Below the pieces are notes generated by a model, which worked only from the letters and a program-made list of their open reading frames with translations, had not been told where the DNA came from and did not search any database. The translations under genes were made by a program, and so were the position numbers. 64,000 nucleotides of DNA from Burkholderiales bacterium (GTDB taxonomy: Bacteria > Pseudomonadota > Gammaproteobacteria > Burkholderiales > Burkholderiaceae_C): assembly GCA_016192425.1 (NCBI GenBank), contig JACPUE010000021.1, positions 1 to 64,000 of the forward strand. Direction: 5' to 3'. Position 1 is the stretch's first letter. Each line of letters begins with the position of its first letter. Of the stretch, positions 18,180 to 27,862 are shown in pieces.

Positions 18180-19876
18180 ACGACATCCGCCGCACCATCC
18201 TGTGGGTGATATTCGGTTTTTCCATGGTCCTGCTGTGGGACAAATGGCAGCTCCACAACGGCCGCAACGCCACCTTCTTCCCGGGGCCTGCCGCAGTCAC
18301 GGCCAAGGCGGACGCGGCAGCGCCCGCTGGCACGCCAGCCGCCTCAGCCTCGGTTCCGGCACCCTCTGCAGCCACGGCTGCGGTGCCCGCTTCGGCGGCA
18401 CCCGCTGCGCCGCGCGAGCGCTTTGAGGTGGTGACCGATGTGTTGCGCCTGGGGTTTGATTCCGAGGGCGGATCGCTGGTGCGTGCCGAGCTGCTGCAAC
18501 ACGCCGATATGGTGGACGGCAAAAAGAGCTTCGTGCTGCTGGACGAAAGCGCCCAGCGCACCTATGTGGCGCAGACCGGCCTGATTGGTACGGCCGCACT
18601 GCCCACCCATAAAACCGCAATGGCGGTACAGCCCGGCCCTCGCACCCTGGCCGATGGCGCCAGCGAACTGAGCGTGCGCTTCGAGTCGCCGGATCTGGGC
18701 GGCGTCAAGCTGGTCAAGACCTGGACCGTGCGGCGTGGCGCCTACGACATTGCCGTGCGCCACGAAGTGGTTAATACCGGCACTGCCCCTGTGGATCCCC
18801 GGCTTTACCTGCAATTGGTGCGCGATGGCAACAAGCCTGCGGGCGAGTCTTCGTTCTACTCGACCTTCACCGGCCCGGCGGTGTTCACGCAGGAAAAGAA
18901 GTACCAAAAAATCGAGTTCAAGGACATCAAGAACAAGAAGTTCGAGATTCCTGCAGAGTCCACCAACGGCTACATCGCGATGGTGCAGCACTATTTCGCA
19001 TCGGCCTGGCTGCTGCCTGACGGGGTGAAGCGCGAGCTGCGCCTGGAAGCCGCCGACATCGGCTCGGCCACGCCCGACTGCTGCTACCGCGTGCAGATGA
19101 TTACCCCCGTGGGCGAAGTCGCCCCTGGCCAATCCAAGGCCGTGGAGGCGCGCCTGTTCATCGGTCCGCAGGTTGAGACCCAGCTGGAGCAGCTTGCGCC
19201 GGGCCTGGAGCTGGTCAAGGACTATGGCTGGCTCACCATCCTGGCCAAGCCGCTGTACTGGCTGCTGAGCCAGTTGCACAAGGTGCTGGGCAACTGGGGC
19301 TGGGCCATCGTGGCGCTGGTGGTTCTGCTCAAGATCGCGTTCTACTGGCTCAATGCCAAGGCCTACGCCAGCATGGCCAAGATGAAGGCCATCAACCCGC
19401 GCATCACCGAACTGCGTGAGCGCTACAAGGACAAACCGCAGCAGATGCAGCAGGAGATGATGCGCATCTACCGCGAGGAAAAGGTCAACCCCATGGGGGG
19501 GTGCTTCCCCATCATGATCCAGATCCCCGTGTTCATTGCGTTGTACTGGGTGCTGCTGTCCAGCGTCGAAATGCGCAATGCGCCTTGGATTGGCTGGGTG
19601 CATGACCTGTCTGCCCCGGATCCATTCTTCATCCTGCCGCTGCTCATGACGCTCAGCTCGCTGCTGCAAACGGCCCTCAACCCTGCGCCGCCCGACCCGA
19701 TGCAGGCCAAGATGATGTGGATCATGCCGCTGATGTTCAGCGTGATGTTCTTCTTCTTCCCGGCGGGCCTGGTGCTCTACTGGCTGACGAACAACACCTT
19801 GTCCATCGTGCAGCAGTGGATCATCAACACCCGCATGGGTGTGCCGCCGCAGTTCAACCTGCCTAGTTTTAAGTGA
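18176..19876 (+). CDS. yidC: Membrane protein insertase YidC
   Basis: The 566-residue insertase (Oxa1 family) places and folds inner-membrane proteins, alone or with Sec. It has an N-terminal membrane anchor (TILWVIFGFSMVLLWDKW), an Ala/Pro-rich linker, a large periplasmic domain (about residues 80-350) and five C-terminal membrane segments. The conserved LYWLLSQLHKVLGNWGWAI and GGCFPIMIQIPVFIALYWVL carry the groove. Length is typical of proteobacterial YidC. A dispersed GC-rich repeat starts six bases after its stop. Confidence 0.97.
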   Translation: MNDIRRTILWVIFGFSMVLLWDKWQLHNGRNATFFPGPAAVTAKADAAAPAGTPAASASVPAPSAATAAVPASAAPAAPRERFEVVTDVLRLGFDSEGGSLVRAELLQHADMVDGKKSFVLLDESAQRTYVAQTGLIGTAALPTHKTAMAVQPGPRTLADGASELSVRFESPDLGGVKLVKTWTVRRGAYDIAVRHEVVNTGTAPVDPRLYLQLVRDGNKPAGESSFYSTFTGPAVFTQEKKYQKIEFKDIKNKKFEIPAESTNGYIAMVQHYFASAWLLPDGVKRELRLEAADIGSATPDCCYRVQMITPVGEVAPGQSKAVEARLFIGPQVETQLEQLAPGLELVKDYGWLTILAKPLYWLLSQLHKVLGNWGWAIVALVVLLKIAFYWLNAKAYASMAKMKAINPRITELRERYKDKPQQMQQEMMRIYREEKVNPMGGCFPIMIQIPVFIALYWVLLSSVEMRNAPWIGWVHDLSAPDPFFILPLLMTLSSLLQTALNPAPPDPMQAKMMWIMPLMFSVMFFFFPAGLVLYWLTNNTLSIVQQWIINTRMGVPPQFNLPSFK

Positions 19877-19881
19877 CAACC

Positions 19882-19989
19882 CCCTGAGCGGCTGTGCCGC
19901 TTCCCCCTTCTCTCGGCTTCGCCGGGAAGGGGGACGACACCCGCGCGGCGGGGCGGCCCTTGCGCGGTGTCTCGCGCCTGGGCCGCGCC
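19882..19989 (+). repeat. GC-rich dispersed intergenic repeat, copy A
   Basis: Directly after yidC comes a GC-rich segment with the hairpin cttcccccttctc ... gggaaggggg followed by gcggcggggcggcccttgcg and a GC-rich end. A second copy lies at 32970-33085, also directly behind a + strand gene. The shared core gcggcggggcggcccttgcg is identical in both. It may act as a transcription or mRNA 3' end. Confidence 0.8.
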
Positions 19990-20023
19990 GGTTTTTGGCG
20001 TTGCGCCGATTTACCATCCATCT

Positions 20024-21445
20024 ATGCTCGCCCGCCACCAGGATCCCATCGCTGCCATCGCCACCGCCCCGGGGCGCGGGGCCGTGGGCATCGTGCGCAT
20101 CTCCGGCAAGGGCCTCGGCCCCCTCGTTCAGGCGCTGTGCGGTCGTACCCTGCGCCCGCGCGAGGCCACTTACCTGCCCTTTCGGGATGCGATGGGCCAG
20201 CCCATAGACCAGGGGCTGGCCTTGTTCTTTCCGGCGCCGCATTCCTACACCGGTGAGGATGTGCTGGAACTGCAGGCCCACGGCGGGCCTGTGGTGCTGC
20301 AATTGCTGCTGGCGCGTTGCCTGGAGGCTGCCGCCGAGACCGACCCCGCCACCGGCCAGCCCCGCCTGGCGGGCCTGCGCCTGGCCCGGCCGGGCGAGTT
20401 CACCGAGCGCGCCTTCCTCAGCGACAAAATCGACCTGGCGCAGGCCGAGGCCATTGCCGACCTCATCGACGCCAGCACCGAGGCCGCAGCGCGCAGTGCC
20501 AGCCGCTCGCTCAGCGGCGCGTTCTCCCAGGAAATCCACGCCCTGCGCGATGCCCTCATCCACCTGCGCATGCTGGTCGAGGCGACGCTGGATTTTCCTG
20601 AAGAAGAAATTGACTTCCTGCGCAAGGCAGATGCGCGTGGGCAGCTATCAAATTTAGAGCAAACCATGGTACGGGTGCTGCAGCGCACACGCCAGGGAGC
20701 CCTGCTGCGCGAGGGCATCAAGGTGGTGATCGCCGGGCAGCCCAACGCGGGCAAGAGCTCGCTGCTCAACGCCCTGGCGGGTGCCGAGCTGGCCATCGTC
20801 ACCCCCATTGCCGGAACCACGCGCGACAAGGTGCAGCAAACCATACAGATCGAGGGTGTGCCCCTGCACGTGATCGACACCGCAGGCCTGCGCGACAGCG
20901 CCGACGAGGTCGAGCGCATTGGCATTGCCCGCGCCTGGGATGCGATTGCGCAGGCCGATGCGGTGTTGTTTTTGCACGACCTTGTGCGCCATGCCGAGCC
21001 CGGCTACCAGGAGGCCGATGCCGCCATTGCCCGGGCCATGGCGCAACGCCTGCCGTCCTCGGTGCCGGTGGTCGATGTGTGGAACAAAAGCGATTGCGTA
21101 GACCCCGCCAGCGCGCCGCCCTGCCAGGCCGACACCGGCGTGTGCCTGTCTGCCCGCACAGGCCAGGGGCTGGAGGCTTTGCGCCAGCGCCTGCTGGAGA
21201 TTGCGGGCTGGCAGGCCGCGCCCGAAGGGGTATGCATTGCCCGTGCCCGCCATGTGCAGGCCTTGCAGGTGGCGCAGCACCACCTCGATGCGGCAGCCGC
21301 GCAGCTCGATGCCAGCGGGCCTGCGCTGGATTTGCTGGCCGAAGAACTGCGCTTGGCACAGAACGCCTTGAGCGACATCACCGGCGAATTCAGCTCGGAC
21401 GACCTGCTGGGCGTCATTTTTTCCAGCTTCTGCATCGGCAAATGA
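20024..21445 (+). CDS. mnmE: tRNA modification GTPase MnmE
   Basis: The 473-residue GTPase, with MnmG, makes the cmnm5 modification of U34 in some tRNAs. It has an N-terminal formyl-THF-binding domain ([33 protein letters not shown]), a helical domain, and an inserted G domain with Walker A GQPNAGKS, switch [11 protein letters not shown] and DTAGLR. The C-terminal motif FCIGK has the functional Cys. The start codon is chosen because similarity begins at [19 protein letters not shown]. An AT-rich island of rare codons (cta tca aat tta) lies inside, at 20644-20655, matching a dispersed element. Confidence 0.97.
   Translation: MLARHQDPIAAIATAPGRGAVGIVRISGKGLGPLVQALCGRTLRPREATYLPFRDAMGQPIDQGLALFFPAPHSYTGEDVLELQAHGGPVVLQLLLARCLEAAAETDPATGQPRLAGLRLARPGEFTERAFLSDKIDLAQAEAIADLIDASTEAAARSASRSLSGAFSQEIHALRDALIHLRMLVEATLDFPEEEIDFLRKADARGQLSNLEQTMVRVLQRTRQGALLREGIKVVIAGQPNAGKSSLLNALAGAELAIVTPIAGTTRDKVQQTIQIEGVPLHVIDTAGLRDSADEVERIGIARAWDAIAQADAVLFLHDLVRHAEPGYQEADAAIARAMAQRLPSSVPVVDVWNKSDCVDPASAPPCQADTGVCLSARTGQGLEALRQRLLEIAGWQAAPEGVCIARARHVQALQVAQHHLDAAAAQLDASGPALDLLAEELRLAQNALSDITGEFSSDDLLGVIFSSFCIGK
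20636..20664 (+). repeat. AT-rich dispersed element inside mnmE
   Basis: The segment gcgtgggcagctatcaaatttagagc lies in frame in mnmE and encodes GQLSNLE. Its codons cta, tca and tta are unusual for this GC-rich genome, and the pattern agctat-caaattta-gagc follows the element seen at 14132 and 61991. The protein is not longer than relatives as I recall them, so it replaces rather than adds residues. Confidence 0.45.
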
Positions 21446-21518
21446 GTGCCACACGAAGTGTAAGCAGGGGTAAACAACGCTTGTGTGCAAGCGCCAATAC
21501 GGATAGCTTCGTCGGACT

Positions 21519-22010
21519 ATGAATGTCGCCACTACCACCTTGACCAAGCAGGACGTGCAAGGGCTGATCAACGCCATCGTCCAGGCCACGGCGGAAGACA
21601 GCCTGAGCAATCCGCTCAAGCCTGAGCAATGGGAGCTTTTTTCCGCCTACCTCCAGCCCTGCCACCTGGCTGCGGGGCAGTTGCTCATCAACCAGGGCGC
21701 CAATGACCGCACGCTCTACTTTGTCGAAAGCGGCAATCTCAGTGTCCATTACGAAGATGAAAAAGGCCGCCTGCGCCTGGCCATCGTCAACCCCGGATCG
21801 GTGGTGGGCGAAGGCGCCTTCTTCTCGCACCGGCCGCGCGGCGCCACCGTGCAGGCGGCAGCGCCCAGCAAGCTGTGGAACCTCACGCCGCTGCGCTTTT
21901 CCGAATTGAGTAACCGCCAACCTGCCATTGCGCTGTCCGTGGCCATGGCAGCGGGCGCCGTGCTGGCCAAGCGACTGGGCAACCGCAAACGGCGCGTCGC
22001 CACGACCTGA
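21519..22010 (+). CDS. Cyclic nucleotide-binding domain protein
   Basis: The 163-residue protein consists of a single cNMP-binding beta-roll domain (about residues 40-140): PCHLAAGQLLINQGANDRTLYFVESGNLSV, then LRLAIVNPGSVVGEGAFF and RPRGATVQAAAPSKLWNL. The phosphate-binding cassette GEGAFFSHRPRGATV resembles the cAMP-binding consensus with Arg. No helix-turn-helix follows, so it is not a complete CRP-type regulator. The C terminus is basic (GNRKRRVATT). A ligand-dependent partner-binding role is possible; nothing nearby shows the partner. Confidence 0.8.
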   Translation: MNVATTTLTKQDVQGLINAIVQATAEDSLSNPLKPEQWELFSAYLQPCHLAAGQLLINQGANDRTLYFVESGNLSVHYEDEKGRLRLAIVNPGSVVGEGAFFSHRPRGATVQAAAPSKLWNLTPLRFSELSNRQPAIALSVAMAAGAVLAKRLGNRKRRVATT

Positions 22011-22074
22011 TGGCCCCAGATCCCCTGGCAGGCAAGGGTAATCCCGGTTACCAGTAGAAAAAGGAGGACTTTCC

Positions 22075-22914
22075 ATGCAGTTACACTCTTTGCGCGTTGC
22101 AACAGACGTCCCCACCAGAAGCCCATCGAGGAAGCCTGCCATGTCACTGTTCAGCTGGTTCTTGCCTAAAAAGGCACCGGCCAAGTCCAAGCCGATGGAG
22201 CCCACGGGCTTGCTCAACGCCGACGCCACCATTCCCCTGGTGCCCGGCCGCGACGGCAAGCCTACGCTCGAAGCGCCACCCGCCGACCATGCCGCCAACC
22301 GCAAGAACGAACGCATGGAGCGGCGCGAACTGCTGTACGCGGTGGTGCGCGATGCCATGGTGCGTGCCGCCGTCCTTTCGGCAAGCTACAAGTTCAAGGT
22401 GCTATCGCTGGATCAGCGTGGGCGCCAGTTTCTGGTGATGATGGACATCGCCCGGGAATACGGTGGCGACACCACACGCCTGAGCGAGATCGAAGCCCTG
22501 ATTGCCCAGACCGCCAAGGCGCGCTACGACATCGCGGTCAACGCCGTGTACTGGCGCCTCAACGACCATGTGGCCGTAGGCATGCCGCAAAAAGCCCCAT
22601 TGCCCAGGCCGCAGGCCGTGCCAGCACCTGCCGCGGCCGCCACGGCTGCAGCACCCAGTGCGCCGGTGCCGCGCCCTGGCACCACGCCGCCTCCGCGTCC
22701 TGCGGGTCCGCGTTTCGATCCCATCGAAGCCGACGAAGTGGCTGCGTTCAAGCAGGCCCTGGCCTCTGCGGCACGCCCTGCAGCAGCTGCCACGGGTGTG
22801 CCGGTGCGTTCCGGCCCCAGCCGCCCCGAACCCCAGCGCCTGGACTTCGAAGACACCGAAATGCCCGACTCGCGCCCGCAAGGCCTCAGCGGCACGCAGT
22901 ACGGCGATTTGTAG
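22075..22914 (+). CDS. Hypothetical protein, conserved-looking, Pro/Ala-rich C-terminal half
   Basis: I do not recognise a named family. The 279-residue frame begins after a strong AGGAGG site. A second start at 22141 (MSLFSWFLPKK) has a weaker GAGG and would remove 22 residues; I cannot decide between them. Residues about 80-175 form a charged, probably helical globular domain (NERMERRELLYAVVRDAMV ... GDTTRLSEIEALIAQTAKARYDIAV). The rest is a Pro/Ala-rich, likely disordered tail ending QGLSGTQYGDL. There is no signal peptide, so it is probably cytosolic. It lies 64 bases after the cNMP-domain gene. Confidence 0.75.
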   Translation: MQLHSLRVATDVPTRSPSRKPAMSLFSWFLPKKAPAKSKPMEPTGLLNADATIPLVPGRDGKPTLEAPPADHAANRKNERMERRELLYAVVRDAMVRAAVLSASYKFKVLSLDQRGRQFLVMMDIAREYGGDTTRLSEIEALIAQTAKARYDIAVNAVYWRLNDHVAVGMPQKAPLPRPQAVPAPAAAATAAAPSAPVPRPGTTPPPRPAGPRFDPIEADEVAAFKQALASAARPAAAATGVPVRSGPSRPEPQRLDFEDTEMPDSRPQGLSGTQYGDL

Positions 22915-22933
22915 GCATAGTGCGGGGCTGGGA

Positions 22934-23491
22934 TCAATGCCCCGCGAAATCGACCAGGGTGAACAGCGCCAGGCCGCCTTCGCGCAAGCGGTCTGAGCCG
23001 CCGAGTTCGGGCAGATCGACGATGGCCGCCCCCTCCATGACCTGGGCGCCCAGCTTTTCCAGCAGCTTCTTGCCTGCCATCATCGTGCCGCCGGTGGCGA
23101 TCAGGTCGTCGATCAGCAGCACCTTGTCGCCAGGGTGAACCGCGTCGGTGTGCAGTTCCACCGTGGCGCTGCCGTATTCCAGTTCGTAGGTTTCTTCCAC
23201 CGTCGTGAAGGGCAGCTTGCCTTTCTTGCGGATGGGCACAAAGCCCACATTCAGTTCGTAGGCCACCACCGCGCCGAGAATGAAGCCGCGTGCGTCCAGC
23301 CCGGCCACCACATCGGGACGCAATTCCGGATCCATGTAGCGGTGCACAAAGGCATCGATCAGCACGCGGAATACCTTGGGGTTTTGCAGCAGCGGCGTGA
23401 TGTCCCGGAACTGCACGCCTGGGGCCGGCCAGTCGGGTACCGTGCGGATATGGCCGCGCAGGTAGTCTTGGATGCTGAAAGGGGTGGACAT
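22934..23491 (-). CDS. apt: Adenine phosphoribosyltransferase
   Basis: The 185-residue purine salvage enzyme converts adenine and PRPP to AMP. The PRPP loop [17 protein letters not shown] is at about residues 123-139, preceded by the type I PRTase pattern [17 protein letters not shown]. The start [26 protein letters not shown] fits the family. The frame is open further upstream to 23605 without similarity. It converges with the hypothetical gene, 19 bases apart, and is divergent from the GGDEF/EAL gene. Confidence 0.96.
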   Translation of the reverse strand: MSTPFSIQDYLRGHIRTVPDWPAPGVQFRDITPLLQNPKVFRVLIDAFVHRYMDPELRPDVVAGLDARGFILGAVVAYELNVGFVPIRKKGKLPFTTVEETYELEYGSATVELHTDAVHPGDKVLLIDDLIATGGTMMAGKKLLEKLGAQVMEGAAIVDLPELGGSDRLREGGLALFTLVDFAGH

Positions 23492-23677
23492 AGGGCAGAG
23501 GGCGAAAGCAAAAAAGCCCGCGCAGTGCGGACTGCGCACAGTGTAAACAAATGGATACAGCCCCGTACAACGATGCCTAGGCGTGTCATCATTCAATTCC
23601 CCCACGCCCTAGCGCCGCATAATGGGCGCACATGCACCTCATTGCCGCAATCCGGTGCTGCCACACCAGGTTTCGCC

Positions 23678-25816
23678 ATGCCTTCCATCCTCTTGCTGCT
23701 CGACGATGGCGGCGCCCTGACCGGTGCGCTGCGGGCTGCATCTGCCCAGGCCAAATTCCAGGGGCAGTGGCTGCAGGCCCCTTCGCTGAGCGCCGCGCAG
23801 CCTTGGCTGGAGCAGCATGCGGTCGATGCTGTCGTGCTGCCCTGGGCGTTGCGCCAGGCCCTGGCCTGGCCTCTGCCGGCCTGCTGGCAGGATGTGCCCC
23901 TGGTGCTGCTGGTGCCGCCGGACTGGCAGGCCTGGCAGGCGCTGGCCTTGGGGCCGGTGCACTGTGCGCGCGAAGGCGACACCGATGCCCTGCTGCAATG
24001 CCTGCGCGAGCTGGGGCTGCTGGATCTGCCCAGCACCTTGATGGATCGCCAGCCCTGCATGGACGAGGTGCTGCAGTGCCCCAAAGACCGTGGCGACGTT
24101 GCCGAGGCCTACACCGATGTGACCGACTGCCTCGCTGCCCAGGAGGCGCTGCGCCAGAGCGAGGCGCGCTGGCGCTGCCTCACGCACCTGTCCTCCGACT
24201 GGTTTTGGGAGCAGGACGCCGAATTGCGCTATGTGCGCCTGGAGGGCAGTGCGCGCCACAGCCTGGCCATGCCCTACGAGGCCCACTATGGCCTGACCCG
24301 CTGGGAGCTTCCCGATGCCGTGGCCAGCGAGGCCCAGTGGCGTGAGCACCGCGCACTGCTGCAGGCGCACCAGCCGTTCCAGGACTTTGAGTTCCAGCGC
24401 CAGGCCCCAGACGGCTCCACGGTCTGGGTCAGCGCCAGCGGCGCACCGGTCCTGGATGCCGAGGGGCAGTTCTCGGGCTACCGGGGCGTCGCCCGCAACA
24501 TCACGCGCCAGAAGCAGGCCGAAGCCGAAATCCAGCGCCTGGCCTTTTATGACGACCTCACCCACCTGCCCAACCGCCGCTTGCTGATCGAGCGCCTGGA
24601 GCAAGCCCTGGCCCGTGCCGGGCGCAACGCCAGCCATGGAGCGCTGCTGTACCTGGACCTGGACCATTTCAAGGACGTGAACGACACCCTGGGCCACGAA
24701 TGGGGCGACGAACTGCTGCGCCAGGCCGGTGCACGCCTGTGCCAGTGTGTGCGCGCCACCGACACCGTGGCGAGGCTGGGAGGCGACGAATTTGTCGTGG
24801 TCCTGCAAGGACTGGACGCACAGGCCGCCGAGGCTGCCGTGCAGGCCGAAGCCGTGGCGCAAAAGGTGCTGGTGCAGCTCAACCAGCCCTATGCGTTGAC
24901 AGGTGCCGAGGTGCACTGCCCGCCCAGCATCGGCATGGCGTTGTTTCAGGACACGCAGCTCTCGGTGCTGGAACTGCTGCAGCGCGCAGACATGGCCATG
25001 TACCAGGCCAAGGCCCAGGGCCGCAATGCGATGAGCTTTTTCGACCCGGCCATGCAGGCCCAGGCATCGGCCCGTGCCGCCCTGGAGGCCGATGTGCGCC
25101 AGGGGCTGGAGCGCATGGAGTTCTGCCTGCACTACCAGCCCGTGGTCGATGCCGCAGGCCAGATACTGGGCGCCGAGGCCCTGGTGCGCTGGATGCACCC
25201 CCAGCGGGGCATGGTGCCGCCGGGGGACTTCATCCCCTTGAGCGAGCAGACCGGCCTCATCCACGGCCTGGGCCGCCTGGTGCTGCAGGCTGCGTGCGTG
25301 CAGCTCATGCGCTGGGCCGCAGACCCTGTGCGCTGCCAGTGGACGCTGGCGGTCAACGTGAGTGCGCGTGAATTCCGCCACCCCGACTTCGTGGCCCAGG
25401 TGCTGGACATCCTGCAGCAGACCGGCGCCGACGCAGGCCTGCTCAAGCTGGAACTCACCGAAAGCCTGCTGCTGCAGGATGTGGAAGACTCCATCGCCAA
25501 GATGCAGGCTTTGCGCAAGCAGGGCGTGGGTTTTTCCCTCGACGACTTTGGCACCGGCTATTCGTCATTGAGCTACCTCAAGCGCCTGCCGCTGGACCAG
25601 CTCAAGATCGACCAGAGCTTTGTGCACGATGTGCTGACCGATCCGAACGATGCCGCGATTGCCTGCACCGTCGTCGCGCTGGGGCGCAGCCTGGGGCTGG
25701 AGGTGGTGGCCGAGGGGGTGGAGACCCATGCGCAGCGCAAGTTTCTGCTGCGCAACGGCTGCCAGCGTTTCCAGGGCTATCTCTTTGGCCGCCCAGGCCC
25801 CGCAGATGCGCTGTGA
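23678..25816 (+). CDS. PAS-GGDEF-EAL cyclic-di-GMP signalling protein
   Basis: The 712-residue protein has a receiver-like or novel N-terminal region (1-150), a PAS domain (about 155-280, ending GYRGVARNITRQKQAE), a GGDEF domain (about 285-450) and an EAL domain (about 465-705). GGDEF at 368-372 is intact, and RATD at 359-362 is placed as an inhibitory RxxD site, so synthesis of c-di-GMP is possible. EAL at 500-502, LKLELTES, DDFGTGYSSLSYLKRLP and VVAEGVET are complete, so it could also degrade c-di-GMP. There is no membrane segment. The start follows from the first plausible ATG; the open frame extends far upstream antisense to apt. Confidence 0.93.
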   Translation: MPSILLLLDDGGALTGALRAASAQAKFQGQWLQAPSLSAAQPWLEQHAVDAVVLPWALRQALAWPLPACWQDVPLVLLVPPDWQAWQALALGPVHCAREGDTDALLQCLRELGLLDLPSTLMDRQPCMDEVLQCPKDRGDVAEAYTDVTDCLAAQEALRQSEARWRCLTHLSSDWFWEQDAELRYVRLEGSARHSLAMPYEAHYGLTRWELPDAVASEAQWREHRALLQAHQPFQDFEFQRQAPDGSTVWVSASGAPVLDAEGQFSGYRGVARNITRQKQAEAEIQRLAFYDDLTHLPNRRLLIERLEQALARAGRNASHGALLYLDLDHFKDVNDTLGHEWGDELLRQAGARLCQCVRATDTVARLGGDEFVVVLQGLDAQAAEAAVQAEAVAQKVLVQLNQPYALTGAEVHCPPSIGMALFQDTQLSVLELLQRADMAMYQAKAQGRNAMSFFDPAMQAQASARAALEADVRQGLERMEFCLHYQPVVDAAGQILGAEALVRWMHPQRGMVPPGDFIPLSEQTGLIHGLGRLVLQAACVQLMRWAADPVRCQWTLAVNVSAREFRHPDFVAQVLDILQQTGADAGLLKLELTESLLLQDVEDSIAKMQALRKQGVGFSLDDFGTGYSSLSYLKRLPLDQLKIDQSFVHDVLTDPNDAAIACTVVALGRSLGLEVVAEGVETHAQRKFLLRNGCQRFQGYLFGRPGPADAL

Positions 25817-27802
25817 TCAGCCGCGCAGCAGGCGGTCCTCGGCCAGCGACAGCGCGGTGGGGTGGCCCGACAGCACCAGCGTGTCGCCCTCGGTGAGCCG
25901 CGTCTCGTCCAGCGGCGCCGTCATGCGCCCGTTGCCGTGGCGCAGGTTCACCACCTTCACGCCCATGGCATGCAGGGCAAGCTGTCCCAGGGGCTGCCCC
26001 ACGGTGGCTGCGCCGGGCGGCAGGGTTACCGTGGCCATGCGTTCCTGGTCGAGTTCGTTGGCGGTATCGTCATCCGCCCCGTGGAAGTAGCCGCGCAGCA
26101 GGTTGTAGCGTGCATCGCGCTGGTCCTGCACCAGGCGCAGCACCCGGCGCATGGGCACGCCCACCAGGGCCAGGGCATGGCTGGCCAGCATCAGCGAGCC
26201 CTCGATCGCCTCGGGCACCACCTCGGTGGCGCCTGCGTTGCGCAGCTTGTCCAGGTGCAGGTCGTCCTGGGTGCGCACCACCACCGGAATCTGCGGTGCA
26301 TGGGCGCGGGTGTTGGCCAGTACCTTGAGCGAGGACTGGAGGTCCAGGTAGGTCACCGCCACGGCGCGTGCGCGCACCAGGCCGGCGGCCATCAGCGCCT
26401 GCAGGCGCGAGGCGTCGCCATACACCACCGAATGTCCCGCCGCCGCTGCCTGGCGCACACGGTCGGGGTCCAGGTCCAGCGCCATGTAGGGAATGCCCTC
26501 GTGCTCCAGCATGCGCGCCAGGTTTTGCCCGCATCGGCCAAAGCCGCAGATCACCACATGCCCGCTGGTGCCGATGGACTTGCGCGCAATGGTGGTCATC
26601 TGCAAGGACTGCTGCAGCCAGTCGCTGGCCACCAGCTTCATCACGATCCAGTTGCTGTACTGGATCAGGAACGGCGTGGCCAGCATGGACAGCACCATGG
26701 CCGCCAGAATGGGGTTCATCAGGGCCGGACGGATCAGCCCGCTTTGCTGCGTGAGCGACAGCAGCACAAAGCCGAACTCCCCCGCCTGCGCCAGGAACAG
26801 CCCGGTGCGCAGCGCCACCCCCGTGGTGGCCCCCATGCCGCGCGCCAGCAGCAGGATGATGCCCAGCTTGAGCAGCAGCGGCACCACCAGCAGCCCCAGC
26901 ACCAGCGCCCATTGTTCCAGCAGGATGTGCCAGTCCAGCATCATGCCGATGGTGATGAAGAACAGCCCCAGCAGCACGTCGTGGAAAGGGCGGATGTCCG
27001 TGTCCACCTGGTGCCGGAACTCGGTTTCGGACACCAATACCCCGGCAATGAAGGCGCCCAGCGCCAGGCTCAGCCCGGCCAGTTCAGTCAACCAGGCCAA
27101 GCCCAGGGTGATGAGCAGCAGGTTCAGCATGAACAGCTCATCGCTCTTGCGCCGTGCCACCTGCGTGAGCCACCAGCGCATGAGCTTTTGGCCGCCCGTC
27201 AGCAGCAGGCCCACCAGCACCGTGGCCTTGACCAGCGCCAGACCCAGCGCCAGGAGCAGCTCATCCGGCGAGGAACCCAGGGCCGGAATCAGCACCAGCA
27301 GCGGCACCACCGCCAGGTCCTGGAACAGCAGGATGCCCATGATCTGGCGCCCGTGTTCGCTCTCCAACTCGGCCCGCTCGGCCAGCAGCTTGCCGACGAT
27401 GGCGGTGCTGCTCATGGCCATGGTGCCCGCCAGTGCCACGGCGGTCTGCCAGCCCACATCCCACACGCCGCCCAGCCAGCGCGCCAGCACCAGCGTGCCC
27501 AGCCCAGCCACTCCCATGGTGGCCGCCACCTGCAGCAGGCCCAGCCCGAACACCTGCTTGCGCATGGCACGCAGCTTGGGCAGGCTGAACTCCAGCCCGA
27601 TGGCGAACATCAGGAACACCACGCCGAACTCGCCCAGGTGGCGCACGCTCTCGGAGTTCTGCGCCAGCGCCAGCGCGTGCGGGCCGATCAGGATGCCCGC
27701 CGCCAGGTACCCCAGCATGGGCGGCAGCTTGAGGCTGCGGCAGGCCACCACCCCCAGCACGGCGGCCAGCAGGTACAAGAGGGTGAGCGCAAGCGAGGAC
27801 AT
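25817..27802 (-). CDS. Kef-type monovalent cation/proton antiporter (CPA2)
   Basis: The 661-residue protein has about 12-13 membrane segments of a CPA2 exchanger (LPPMLGYLAAGILIGP, FGVVFLMFAIGLEFSLPKL). A cytosolic RCK/TrkA-N Rossmann domain follows (GHVVICGFGRCGQNLARML, about residue 417), then a TrkA-C domain to the end. It probably exports K+ or Na+ in exchange for protons under control of a nucleotide ligand. The nearest known relatives are KefB/KefC/YbaL; glutathione gating cannot be judged. Its stop abuts that of the GGDEF/EAL gene and it is divergent from kdsD. Confidence 0.92.
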   Translation of the reverse strand: MSSLALTLLYLLAAVLGVVACRSLKLPPMLGYLAAGILIGPHALALAQNSESVRHLGEFGVVFLMFAIGLEFSLPKLRAMRKQVFGLGLLQVAATMGVAGLGTLVLARWLGGVWDVGWQTAVALAGTMAMSSTAIVGKLLAERAELESEHGRQIMGILLFQDLAVVPLLVLIPALGSSPDELLLALGLALVKATVLVGLLLTGGQKLMRWWLTQVARRKSDELFMLNLLLITLGLAWLTELAGLSLALGAFIAGVLVSETEFRHQVDTDIRPFHDVLLGLFFITIGMMLDWHILLEQWALVLGLLVVPLLLKLGIILLLARGMGATTGVALRTGLFLAQAGEFGFVLLSLTQQSGLIRPALMNPILAAMVLSMLATPFLIQYSNWIVMKLVASDWLQQSLQMTTIARKSIGTSGHVVICGFGRCGQNLARMLEHEGIPYMALDLDPDRVRQAAAAGHSVVYGDASRLQALMAAGLVRARAVAVTYLDLQSSLKVLANTRAHAPQIPVVVRTQDDLHLDKLRNAGATEVVPEAIEGSLMLASHALALVGVPMRRVLRLVQDQRDARYNLLRGYFHGADDDTANELDQERMATVTLPPGAATVGQPLGQLALHAMGVKVVNLRHGNGRMTAPLDETRLTEGDTLVLSGHPTALSLAEDRLLRG

Positions 27803-27862
27803 CGCCCAATGCTATCCGACGCTGCCCTGCTTGTTGTGCTGGCGGCCGATAGAATCCAGGCC

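Noticed and set aside
25862-27800. Long open frame antisense to the Kef-type antiporter running into kdsD
   Set aside because: Only the last 333 residues (from 27863) match a family; the rest is a shadow rich in His and Gln.
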